From Moritella sp. F3 (GTDB lineage: Bacteria > Pseudomonadota > Gammaproteobacteria > Enterobacterales > Moritellaceae), in assembly GCF_015082335.1 (NCBI RefSeq), contig NZ_BLRL01000014.1, positions 1 through 64,000 on the forward strand: DNA of 64,000 nt, written 5' to 3'. Positions 8,864-16,986 of this stretch are shown in pieces. The position numbers and the translations under genes were made by a program. Numbering within the stretch: the stretch's first letter is position 1; each line of letters starts with the position of its first letter. The notes beneath the pieces are model-generated. The model did not search any database, had not been told where the DNA came from, and saw nothing but the letters and a program-made list of their open reading frames with translations.

Positions 8864-8877
8864 TTGATCGTGAGCAA
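8864..8877. promoter_or_regulatory. candidate FNR box between aspA and dcuA
   Basis: TTGATCGTGAGCAA differs from the FNR consensus TTGAT-N4-ATCAA at one position. It sits just after the aspA stop and about 190 bases before dcuA, consistent with anaerobic control of the transporter. FNR control of dcu genes is known in enterobacteria. Confidence 0.5.
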
Positions 8878-8879
8878 TG

Positions 8880-8991
8880 TTAACCCTGTTAGGAGTACCG
8901 TTCAATCAGAGGCTTGTGATATAAACGAGCGCAAATGCGCAAGCGATTGAACGGGAAACCTTACGTGTCAAAACACGGAGGGAACGGTTAA
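8880..8991 (+). ncRNA. structured intergenic element (candidate leader RNA)
   Basis: Nested inverted repeats: outer TTAACC (8880-8885) with GGTTAA (8986-8991); CCGTTCAATC (8898-8907) with GATTGAACGG (8945-8954), 10 bp perfect; inside it GCGC-AAAT-GCGC (8929-8940); then CGTGT-CAAA-ACACG (8964-8977). Together they fold as a multi-branch RNA of about 112 bases in the leader of dcuA. A further ATCTGT/ACAGAT stem (9002-9024) follows. I cannot match it to a known riboswitch class. It could be a cis-regulatory RNA, a small RNA, or a small mobile repeat. Confidence 0.5.
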
Positions 8992-9064
8992 TAGAGCTGG
9001 GATCTGTTTTCGAAAAATACAGATTTACCTATCGCATATTTTTTAATTTTAATCGGAGTTTTCT

Positions 9065-10366
9065 ATGATTGTTGTACAACTTTTTGTCGTACTGCTGTTC
9101 ATCTACTTAGGTGCACGTATTGGTGGTATTGGTATCGGGTTTGCTGGTGGTGCGGGCGTACTTGTCTTAACCATGATCTTAGGTCTCGATGCGGGATCTA
9201 TCCCTATCGATGTTATTTTAATCATCATGTCAGTGATCACGGCGATTGCAGCAATGCAAGTGGCTGGTGGTATGGATTGGCTGGTTGATTTAGCTGAAAA
9301 GTTTCTACGTAAAAATCCAAAACGCATTACTTTCTACGCACCAATCGTGACTTATTTCATGACTGTGCTAGCGGGTACGGGTCACACGGCGTTCTCGACA
9401 CTGCCTGTGATTGCTGAAGTAGCAAAAGAACAAGGTATTCGTCCATCGCGTCCATTGTCTATTGCTGTTGTGGCGTCTCAAATTGCGATTACTGCGTCGC
9501 CAATATCAGCGGCAGTGGTATTCTTCTCAGGCATTCTTGAGCCACTTGGTGTTGATTACTTAACGCTATTAGCGGTTTGTATACCGTCAACATTCTTAGC
9601 GTGTATGGTGGGTGCATTTGTTGCAAACTACTTAGGCTGTGAACTAAAAGATGATCCTGTATATCAAGACCGCCTCGCAAAGGGGTTGATTAAAATGAAC
9701 GGTGAGGGTAAACGTGACATTTTACCGACAGCTAAAACATCTGTTTATATCTTCTGCGCCGCGATTGTCGCTGTTGTCGCTTATGCAACAATGATCAGTG
9801 GTAGCGTGGGTCTTATTGAAAATCCAACCATTGGACGCAACGAAGCTATTATGGCGTTAATGCTGACTGCTGCAGCGTGTATTGTTACTTTCACTAAGAT
9901 TGATGCGTCGCAAATTGCTAATGCAGCGACATTCAAATCAGGCATGAGTGCTTGTGTGTGTGTACTGGGTGTTGCTTGGTTGGGTGATACGTTTGTATCG
10001 GCTCATATTGGTGATATCAAGGAGTTTTCAGCAAGTATCCTTGAACAATATCCTTGGATGTTAGCTGTGGTGTTATTCTTTGCTTCAATGCTGCTTTACT
10101 CTCAGGGCGCAACCACCACCGCATTGATGCCTGCAGCACTTGCGATTGGTGTTGCACCGATTACGGCTGTTGCTTCTTTTGCTGCAGTAAGTGCGCTGTT
10201 TGTATTACCAACTTACCCGACACTGCTTGCCGCAGTAGAGATGGATGATACAGGTTCAACACGTATTGGTAACTTAGTTTTCAATCATCCATTCTTCATC
10301 CCTGGTGTCGCGACTATTTCAACGTCTGTTGCACTTGGTTTTGTGTTTGGCGGGCTTCTTCTTTAA
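9065..10366 (+). CDS. dcuA: anaerobic C4-dicarboxylate antiporter DcuA
   Basis: 433 residues, the same length as E. coli DcuA. A very hydrophobic inner-membrane protein with about ten or more helices that exchanges aspartate or fumarate for succinate. DcuA-like rather than DcuB-like segments include GARIGGIGIGFAGG at the N-terminus, FKSGMSACVCVLGVAWLGDT, and MDDTGSTRIGNLVFNHPFF near the end. It follows aspA after 230 bases holding an FNR-like box and a structured element, so it may have its own promoter. An intrinsic terminator follows at 10427. Confidence 0.93.
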   Translation: MIVVQLFVVLLFIYLGARIGGIGIGFAGGAGVLVLTMILGLDAGSIPIDVILIIMSVITAIAAMQVAGGMDWLVDLAEKFLRKNPKRITFYAPIVTYFMTVLAGTGHTAFSTLPVIAEVAKEQGIRPSRPLSIAVVASQIAITASPISAAVVFFSGILEPLGVDYLTLLAVCIPSTFLACMVGAFVANYLGCELKDDPVYQDRLAKGLIKMNGEGKRDILPTAKTSVYIFCAAIVAVVAYATMISGSVGLIENPTIGRNEAIMALMLTAAACIVTFTKIDASQIANAATFKSGMSACVCVLGVAWLGDTFVSAHIGDIKEFSASILEQYPWMLAVVLFFASMLLYSQGATTTALMPAALAIGVAPITAVASFAAVSALFVLPTYPTLLAAVEMDDTGSTRIGNLVFNHPFFIPGVATISTSVALGFVFGGLLL

Positions 10367-10426
10367 TTGGAACTAGCTAAAAGAAAGTTAAGCGAAAGCT
10401 AAACAAAAATTAGAGTAAACGAAAAA

Positions 10427-10457
10427 AGACGTCATTTAATGTAAATGGCGTCTTTTT
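10427..10457 (+). terminator. intrinsic terminator after dcuA
   Basis: AGACGTCATTT (10427-10437) pairs with AAATGGCGTCT (10443-10453) with one G-U pair, followed by TTTTT. An A-run on the other side would give some activity on the minus strand. Confidence 0.85.
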
Positions 10458-10633
10458 CGTTTTTGGTAAACTGAAGTAATAAAAACCACCACCCGCATGT
10501 GTACTCAATCAAATATCATTATACAACAACAAAATAGCAGCGTTTTAAGTCGAAACATGTACAGGCACTTGGATAAACGCAGGTGAAATTTAAAGAATTT
10601 TATTGAAAATAAAGTGAATTTTAAAAATACACC

Positions 10634-10691
10634 AGTGTCAGTAAGTGTCAGTTAATGTCAGCTAGTGTAAGGGCCTTAACTAATGTCAGTT
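10634..10691. repeat. 10-bp tandem repeats upstream of the di-haem oxidoreductase
   Basis: Four consecutive 10-base units of the type RGTGTCAGTW start at 10634, 10644, 10654 and 10664 (AGTGTCAGTA, AGTGTCAGTT, AATGTCAGCT, AGTGTAAGGG), and a fifth copy AATGTCAGTT starts at 10682. The period equals one DNA turn, as in arrays of regulator sites. The array lies 95-150 bases before the ATG at 10786. The rest of 10458-10785 is AT-rich with no gene seen. Confidence 0.65.
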
Positions 10692-10785
10692 AAATCGTTA
10701 TGTAGTAAGCGGTTTAGATATTTTAAATACATTTAGTTATTAGCAATGAATGACTGAGTGCCACTTTTTATGCTGAGTGTGAGTA

Positions 10786-13758
10786 ATGATAAAGAATAAT
10801 ATAATAAAAAAAATGAATAGAATGACTGTTCAATTATTGATGATTATGGGTACTTTAATTTTAACTGTAAACCAAGTGAGAGCTGCTGGTGAAGTGTCTG
10901 GGATCACGCAGATTAGTGGCGATACGGTTGAATTTCATCTTGATAGTAATGACTGGGCTGATGTCCACTATAAGGTTAACGGTGGAAATCAAAGAAATAT
11001 CCGTATGACGTTATCTGCGAATGGCAACAGGTTCCAGCTAAATAATTTATCTAGCGGAGATTCAATTAGCTATCGATTTACTTATTGGGGAAGTGAAAGG
11101 TTTGCGGTAGGTACTTCCATTCAAAATTATACACTCCAATCTGAACAAGCTAAAGATACGGACAATGATGGTGTCGTTGATAGCATTGATCAATGCCCTG
11201 CAACTCGTCAAGGAGCCACTGTTAATGACGTTGGTTGTGAACTTGATAGTGACAACGATGGTGTGGTTGATAGTTTAGACCTGTGTCCAAATACTCAAAG
11301 TGGTCAGGCTGTTGATACAAATGGTTGTGAATTGGCAGCTGAAATGACAGGGATCGAACAGGTTGGCTCAGATTCTGTTAATTTTTATGTGGATAACAAT
11401 GCTTGGGCTGACGTTCATTTTAAGATCAATGGAGGAGGGCAGCGAAACATTCGCATGCTTGAATCTGGAAGTGGTAATCACTTTCAGTTAAATAACCTGT
11501 CTATTGGTGATTCGATTGTTTATAGCTTTACCTACTGGACTGGGAAGTCTGCAACTGACACTGAAAATAAGACTTATACGCTTCAATCTAGTTCTGTAAA
11601 TGATGCTGACGGCGATGGGGTAATTGATAGTATTGATTTGTGCCCTAATACTCGACCAGATGTCATTGTTAATGAGGTTGGCTGTGAAGTCGAGCCTGAG
11701 ATTGACTCTGATAGTGATGGCATTAGCGATGCAATAGATCAGTGTGCAAATACACCCGTGGGAACGACAGTAAATGAGTTCGGTTGTCCTATCAATGGTG
11801 CTGATATCACGCCTTTATTTAATGCTGACACCGTATTGGAACCAAGTGTTATTTCAGAGACTAATAATGCTGTGATAACCCGTTTTGCTGATCGAGGTCG
11901 TGATCGTCACGCAAAAGAAGATCATTTCCAAGCATACGATCATTACCTTTCACATTATTGGACGCATAGAACGGCTCGTTTTAAATTTGTTGATACTGTG
12001 GCTAAAGGCGGCAGTGATATTGAAATCACTTTTGTTACAGAGTGGAAACTTGGCGTTAAAGAGTTTAGGGCTTGGTATAGAGGAATTGGTACTGTAGCCG
12101 AATATCATGGTAATTATGAAAATCATGTTCAAGAAATTGCTAATGGTACTTTCGATGATAATTTGGAGTTGGTAGGTAATGATGGCAACCAATATAAATA
12201 TCGACTGACTATAGATCAATTCATCGATCTTGATGGTACTAGAAGTGAGTTAGCGTTAGGTCAGTATATGGAGATTGAGGTTAGTCAATTTCTTGATAAC
12301 GCCCCTGAAGGACGTGATAACTATTACGGCACAACTTACCTTTATCAAGTTGGTGTTGGCGGCATGGTGCCTTGGAAAACAGTGGGCGACTTTGCTGACC
12401 AGTCTTCTGAGCGTGAAAACTCTTATCCTATCGACGAATCTGCTTGGCTAGGCGGAAAAACAACACTGCCTTACCAATATACAGCGGAGCCTGATAATCA
12501 TTTTATGCAGATGGCGACAAATCTATCTAGCGTTAATGGCCAAGCTTTTGTTTTAGGCCGTCGTGTTCACCACACTAATATGGGCAGTGGAGAACATGAT
12601 GAATCAGTAAAAAATGGCGTTTTTGAGGAGCTTAAAAACTCCATTGGCACGCATTACGTTAATAACTCATGTTCTTCTTGCCATGCCAGAAATGGTCGTG
12701 CCCCTGTTGCTGAAGTTGGTGAGACATTAGATAAGTGGGTGTTTAAGGTTGCTGATAGTGAGGGTAATGCAGATCCACTTATTGGTTCTGTACTGCAACC
12801 AAATAATGTTGGAATAGCAGAGCAAGATAGTGAAGGTGATGTTGTGCTTACATCTTGGAGTGAATCTAATGGTTTACGCTCACCAAATTATGCGTTTTCT
12901 AAAAATAGACCCGCCAAATTTTCTGCACGACTAGCCCCTCAACTTGTAGGCTTAGGCTTACTTGAAGCGGTTAGTGAGGATGTCATTTTAAAACGTGAAG
13001 ATCCTCAAGACACAAATCAAGATGGTATTTCAGGTCGAGCTCAAAAGGTAACTGATCCCGTTTCTGGCGAAACTCGTCTAGGCCGGTTTGGTTATAAAGC
13101 TGGAGCATCTAGTTTGAAGCATCAAATTGCGGGTGCTTTAAATACTGATATGGGGGTGATGACGAGTGTGCTACCGAGACCTGATTGTGGCTCAGAACAG
13201 ACAAGTTGTAATAATCAAGGCGCTGAGCTCTCTGATGAGCATCTTGACAATTTAGTTAAGTATATTGCTTTATTAGGTGTTAGACCTCAGCGTGATATTG
13301 AGCAGCAACAGGTCATCGTTGGTAAGCAGAAATTCAATGCTATTGGCTGTGAAAGTTGTCATCGAGATACGATGAAAACAAGTTCATATGCACCATTTGC
13401 AGAACTTAGAGACCAAACTATTCATCCTTATACGGATCTATTACTGCATGATATGGGGGCTGGCTTGGCTGATAACTTAGGTGAAGGTCAAGCGACTGGA
13501 TCAGAATGGCGGACTGCGCCACTTTGGGGTTTAGGTCTTTCAGTTTGTGTTACAGGCGGCGTGATTGATGTAGACCGCAATAAGCAGGGGGATGAAATCT
13601 GTTCTCCAGATGAAAGTTATCTACATGATGGTCGAGCAAGAACCATTGAAGAAGCGATTCTTTGGCATGGGGGGGAGGGGCAACTATCTAATGACAATTA
13701 TCAAAATCTATCAGCGGCAAATAAAGAAGCTCTGATTGCCTTCTTACGCTCTCTATAG
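10786..13758 (+). CDS. secreted di-haem oxidoreductase with glucan-binding-like and TSP3 modules
   Basis: 990 residues. Residues 1-33 are a signal peptide with a hydrophobic core. Two homologous modules (about 34-115 and 187-268) share W-ADVH-KxNGG-QRNIRM, FQLNNLS-GDSI and FTYW, resembling CBM56-type beta-glucan-binding domains. Each is followed by thrombospondin-type-3 calcium repeats (DNDGVVDSIDQCP and similar; about 118-180 and 272-336). The C-terminal 650 residues match the DUF1111/di-haem oxidoreductase family, with haem sites CSSCH (629-633) and CESCH (855-859) and the ending LHDGRARTIEEAILWHGGE. It is expected in the periplasm or outside the cell. It is a single gene converging on the glycogen operon. 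The substrate is unknown. Confidence 0.8.
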   Translation: MIKNNIIKKMNRMTVQLLMIMGTLILTVNQVRAAGEVSGITQISGDTVEFHLDSNDWADVHYKVNGGNQRNIRMTLSANGNRFQLNNLSSGDSISYRFTYWGSERFAVGTSIQNYTLQSEQAKDTDNDGVVDSIDQCPATRQGATVNDVGCELDSDNDGVVDSLDLCPNTQSGQAVDTNGCELAAEMTGIEQVGSDSVNFYVDNNAWADVHFKINGGGQRNIRMLESGSGNHFQLNNLSIGDSIVYSFTYWTGKSATDTENKTYTLQSSSVNDADGDGVIDSIDLCPNTRPDVIVNEVGCEVEPEIDSDSDGISDAIDQCANTPVGTTVNEFGCPINGADITPLFNADTVLEPSVISETNNAVITRFADRGRDRHAKEDHFQAYDHYLSHYWTHRTARFKFVDTVAKGGSDIEITFVTEWKLGVKEFRAWYRGIGTVAEYHGNYENHVQEIANGTFDDNLELVGNDGNQYKYRLTIDQFIDLDGTRSELALGQYMEIEVSQFLDNAPEGRDNYYGTTYLYQVGVGGMVPWKTVGDFADQSSERENSYPIDESAWLGGKTTLPYQYTAEPDNHFMQMATNLSSVNGQAFVLGRRVHHTNMGSGEHDESVKNGVFEELKNSIGTHYVNNSCSSCHARNGRAPVAEVGETLDKWVFKVADSEGNADPLIGSVLQPNNVGIAEQDSEGDVVLTSWSESNGLRSPNYAFSKNRPAKFSARLAPQLVGLGLLEAVSEDVILKREDPQDTNQDGISGRAQKVTDPVSGETRLGRFGYKAGASSLKHQIAGALNTDMGVMTSVLPRPDCGSEQTSCNNQGAELSDEHLDNLVKYIALLGVRPQRDIEQQQVIVGKQKFNAIGCESCHRDTMKTSSYAPFAELRDQTIHPYTDLLLHDMGAGLADNLGEGQATGSEWRTAPLWGLGLSVCVTGGVIDVDRNKQGDEICSPDESYLHDGRARTIEEAILWHGGEGQLSNDNYQNLSAANKEALIAFLRSL

Positions 13759-13777
13759 TTAGCGTTAAATAACGGTT

Positions 13778-13808
13778 AAAAGCCACCTAATAATGTTAGG
13801 TGGCTTTT
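13778..13808. terminator. bidirectional terminator between the oxidoreductase and glgA
   Basis: AAAAGCCACCTAA and TTAGGTGGCTTTT form a 13-bp perfect stem with a 5-base loop. The A-rich 5' side and T-rich 3' side let it serve both convergent genes. Confidence 0.88.
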
Positions 13809-13825
13809 ATATTGCTTATAGAGAT

Positions 13826-15391
13826 TTAATTCGTATAGAGTAGTTCTAAATATTGTTTAGTGCTTTCTTGCCAGCTAAAGCGTGCTGACTTTGCGTTGTC
13901 TGCGATCTTAGCCCATGTCTTCGGCTTACTTGCGTGTAGTTTGATTGCATCATTAAAGGCTGCGATTAAGTTATCACTTTGTTCTTGCAGTGATGAACCG
14001 TTAAAGCTAAAGCCATTTTCTAAATGCTGAACCGTGTCTTTCAAACCACCAACCGCGTGCACAAGGCAAGGTTGACCGTCACGCATCGCTAACATCTGGC
14101 TAATACCACAGGGTTCAAAAGAGCTTGGCATCAAGAACAGGTCGCCATGTTGATACATTTGATCTGACAGTGCTTGGCCATAACCATTCAAGAATAAGAA
14201 GTTGTCATGGCTTGCCATTAGCTGCATGAATTCAAATTCAATTTGTGTATCACCCGAACCCAGAATAATTAGTCGACCATTGACGCGAGCAAGATCATCA
14301 AGCAATACCGACAATACGGTTTTACCTTGATAAGGTTGACGTAACAACAGTGCTTTTTGATCGGTTAAACGACCAATGCTTGTTACCAAGAAGTCAGTAA
14401 ACGGTGCTTGGCTATTCCAGTTATTAATTTGTTCGTTGGCAAGGTAATGAACCGTCTTAAGCTGTGCAGATTGTGCTAACCAACGCTTAACTTGCTGCTG
14501 TGCTGGTGCGATAAAAGTACTTAACGCGGGCTTTTTAGCGCGTTTTTTACTTACCGTGTCCGTGTACTCACAACCATTTAAAATGCCGACTAAGCGACCT
14601 TGCTGTTTGGCTGCTGCTAAATCTTGCTCTAGACCTTCACCGCCAAAGAAACCATTCGCAGCATCGCTAGCGTGTAATACTTCTTCAGCGTAAGTAGGCG
14701 ATACAACATGGACTTTATTCGACAGATTGATACCAGCGCGCATCGGGTTATAACAATGGGTATAACGCGGATCGCAAATAAGGTTTTGATCAAAATTAAG
14801 TGTCGGGAACCAATGGCGTAAACTTGATTCATCGTCTGCAAATGGGCGTATGCCTTGCAAAGCAATGTTATGTACAGTGTAAACAGTATGAATGTTTGCA
14901 AGCTGTTTATACTGTGGTGCATATTGGTTTAATACTGCTACCGTTGCGCTGTGCCAGTCGTGTAAATGTAATACATCAGGTCGCGTTAATTTCGACTCGA
15001 TAAGCAGTTGGCATATCGCAAGGTTAAATAGCGCATATTTAGTTGCATCAGTCGCAAAAGGGCGATTGCCTTCATCATGGCTGTAAACGTTACCGCCTTG
15101 ACCAAATAGCGGATGTTGAACAACAAACTGACGCACTTTGTTCTGTGTTTCAGGGAAGAATAGCTCGAACAAAGTAACCGTTTCTATTTGGCCTGCAAAT
15201 TCTACATCGACACTTGCAAGTTGGCGAGATTCAAACTTGGTTGCGTAATGGCCATAATCAGGGATCACAACATCAACACTTACATCATGGGCAGGTAAGG
15301 CTTGTGGTAAATCGCGAACGACGTCAGCAACGCCACCAACTTTAGCACCTGGTATCGCATCATTTTCGGCTGCTATCATTAAAACGTGCAT
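13826..15391 (-). CDS. glgA: glycogen synthase (ADP-glucose type)
   Basis: 521-residue glucosyltransferase of family GT5, extending alpha-1,4-glucan from ADP-glucose. The N-terminal motif is present as KVGGVADVVRDLP with AAEND just before it. The C-terminal half has SIGRLTDQKA and the donor-binding MPSSFEPCGISQMLAMRDGQPCLVHAVGGLKDTV. The start is set at ATG 15391 (MHVLMIAAEN), with AAGGA upstream; a 34-residue extension from 15493 is low-complexity and overlaps a terminator-like repeat. It is the last gene of the glg operon, and the strong inverted repeat between glgC and glgA may lower its expression. Confidence 0.94.
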   Translation of the reverse strand: MHVLMIAAENDAIPGAKVGGVADVVRDLPQALPAHDVSVDVVIPDYGHYATKFESRQLASVDVEFAGQIETVTLFELFFPETQNKVRQFVVQHPLFGQGGNVYSHDEGNRPFATDATKYALFNLAICQLLIESKLTRPDVLHLHDWHSATVAVLNQYAPQYKQLANIHTVYTVHNIALQGIRPFADDESSLRHWFPTLNFDQNLICDPRYTHCYNPMRAGINLSNKVHVVSPTYAEEVLHASDAANGFFGGEGLEQDLAAAKQQGRLVGILNGCEYTDTVSKKRAKKPALSTFIAPAQQQVKRWLAQSAQLKTVHYLANEQINNWNSQAPFTDFLVTSIGRLTDQKALLLRQPYQGKTVLSVLLDDLARVNGRLIILGSGDTQIEFEFMQLMASHDNFLFLNGYGQALSDQMYQHGDLFLMPSSFEPCGISQMLAMRDGQPCLVHAVGGLKDTVQHLENGFSFNGSSLQEQSDNLIAAFNDAIKLHASKPKTWAKIADNAKSARFSWQESTKQYLELLYTN

Positions 15392-15490
15392 GAATAAATT
15401 GTCCTTAAAGCAGAATAGTGAAGTTGTGTTATTAGACGAACTTGTAAAATTAGACGTACTTGTAAAGCTAAAGTTATAAAACAAAAATAG

Positions 15491-15520
15491 CAATAAGTCA
15501 CTTAGTTAAGTGACTTATTG
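15491..15520 (-). terminator. 14-bp perfect inverted repeat between glgC and glgA
   Basis: CAATAAGTCACTTA and TAAGTGACTTATTG are exact reverse complements around GT. Read on the minus strand it is followed by CTATTTTTG, so it resembles a terminator or attenuator downstream of glgC. A second palindrome (AGTACT...AGTACT) lies just upstream, at 15529-15547. Confidence 0.6.
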
Positions 15521-15562
15521 CTTATTAAGTACTGTTTATAAAGTACTGGACATCGTGATTGT

Positions 15563-16891
15563 TTAAACCAGTGCAGCGTCTTGTTTTTTAGCTTGCTCTG
15601 CGGCTTGTTCTAATGCGGCCTTGGCTTGTTTTGCAGCCATGTATTTCAGCATGTCTGAAGTCACAAGCGTGATGCCTTTTGGTGAAACTCGGAAGCCATT
15701 GGCAATATCTTGCTCTTTATCATGACCAACGATTAAACCTGCAGGTAATATACATTTACTATCAACGATAGTACGGCGTAATTGACAGCTTTCGCCAATG
15801 TCAGCACCCGGTAAAATAACCGACTCTTCAATCGTTGAATATGAATGTACATGCACGTTAGAAAACAGCAGTGACTTACGGATTGTAGAGCCTGAGATGA
15901 TACAACCACCAGATACTGTTGAATCAACTGCCATGCCGCGACGTTCATCATCATCAAACACGAATTTTGCTGGTGGTAGTTGCTCTTGGTAAGTCCAAAT
16001 CGGCCAGCTTGAATCATAAAGGTCAAGCTGTGGTTCTGGTGTAACCAGTTCCATGTTCGCTTCCCAGAATGAATCCAGTGTACCTACATCGCGCCAGTAC
16101 GGTTGTTTGTCGCTATCAGGGTCGCTGAATGGGAATGCAAATACGTCACTACCTTCAATGATTGATGGAATGATGTCATTACCAAAATCACGGTCTGATG
16201 TTTCGCGTGTCGCATCTTTTTCTAGCTGTTCGAATAGGAACTCAGTATTAAATACATAGTTGCCCATTGACGCTAAACATTGACCTGGTTTACCTGGGAT
16301 CTCGTTTGGTTGTGCTGGTTTTTCATTAAATGCTTTAACACGATTTTCACCATCAACCGTCATTACACCAAATTGACCCGCGGCTTCTTCCGTTGGTACT
16401 TCGATGCAGCACACTGTCATATCAGCGCCGTTTTCTACGTGCTTAGCAATCAGATCACCGTAATCCATACGGTAAACATGGTCACCTGATAAAATCATCA
16501 CGTATTTTGGCATTTCTGCGCGGATAATATCCATGTTTTGGAATACAGCATCTGCCGTACCTGAATACCAGTCGTTACCGTAACGCTGTGATGCTGGTAA
16601 AATCTCTACGGATTCAGACAGTTCTTTCTTGAAATGTCCCCAACCACGGTTTACGTGACGGATTAATGAATGTGATTTGTACTGTGTTGCAATACCAACA
16701 CGGCGGATCCCAGAGTTAATGCAATTAGATAATGGGAAATCGATGATACGGAATTTACCACCGAAAAATACCGCTGGTTTTGCGCGCCAATCAGTCAATT
16801 CATGTAAACGACTGCCTCGGCCACCTGCAAGGATAAGGGCGTAAGTATCTTTAGTTAAGTTACTAATATAACGATGTGCACCTTGTGACAT
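15563..16891 (-). CDS. glgC: glucose-1-phosphate adenylyltransferase (ADP-glucose pyrophosphorylase)
   Basis: 442 residues; makes ADP-glucose from glucose-1-phosphate and ATP, the committed step of bacterial glycogen synthesis. The nucleotidyltransferase motif is [29 protein letters not shown] at about 17-45, followed by [32 protein letters not shown] and the substrate segment FNEKPAQP are present, and the C-terminus is a left-handed beta-helix with hexapeptide-like repeats ([21 protein letters not shown]). Length matches the family. It lies 95 bases from glgP in the operon. Confidence 0.95.
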   Translation of the reverse strand: MSQGAHRYISNLTKDTYALILAGGRGSRLHELTDWRAKPAVFFGGKFRIIDFPLSNCINSGIRRVGIATQYKSHSLIRHVNRGWGHFKKELSESVEILPASQRYGNDWYSGTADAVFQNMDIIRAEMPKYVMILSGDHVYRMDYGDLIAKHVENGADMTVCCIEVPTEEAAGQFGVMTVDGENRVKAFNEKPAQPNEIPGKPGQCLASMGNYVFNTEFLFEQLEKDATRETSDRDFGNDIIPSIIEGSDVFAFPFSDPDSDKQPYWRDVGTLDSFWEANMELVTPEPQLDLYDSSWPIWTYQEQLPPAKFVFDDDERRGMAVDSTVSGGCIISGSTIRKSLLFSNVHVHSYSTIEESVILPGADIGESCQLRRTIVDSKCILPAGLIVGHDKEQDIANGFRVSPKGITLVTSDMLKYMAAKQAKAALEQAAEQAKKQDAALV

Positions 16892-16986
16892 ATTACTTCT
16901 CCATAAGCTTTTTGTCGGAATTCGGTTTATATAAAGTGGCTAAATCATCAATGACATAAACCACTTAATAAATTTTGTTCAGGGCG

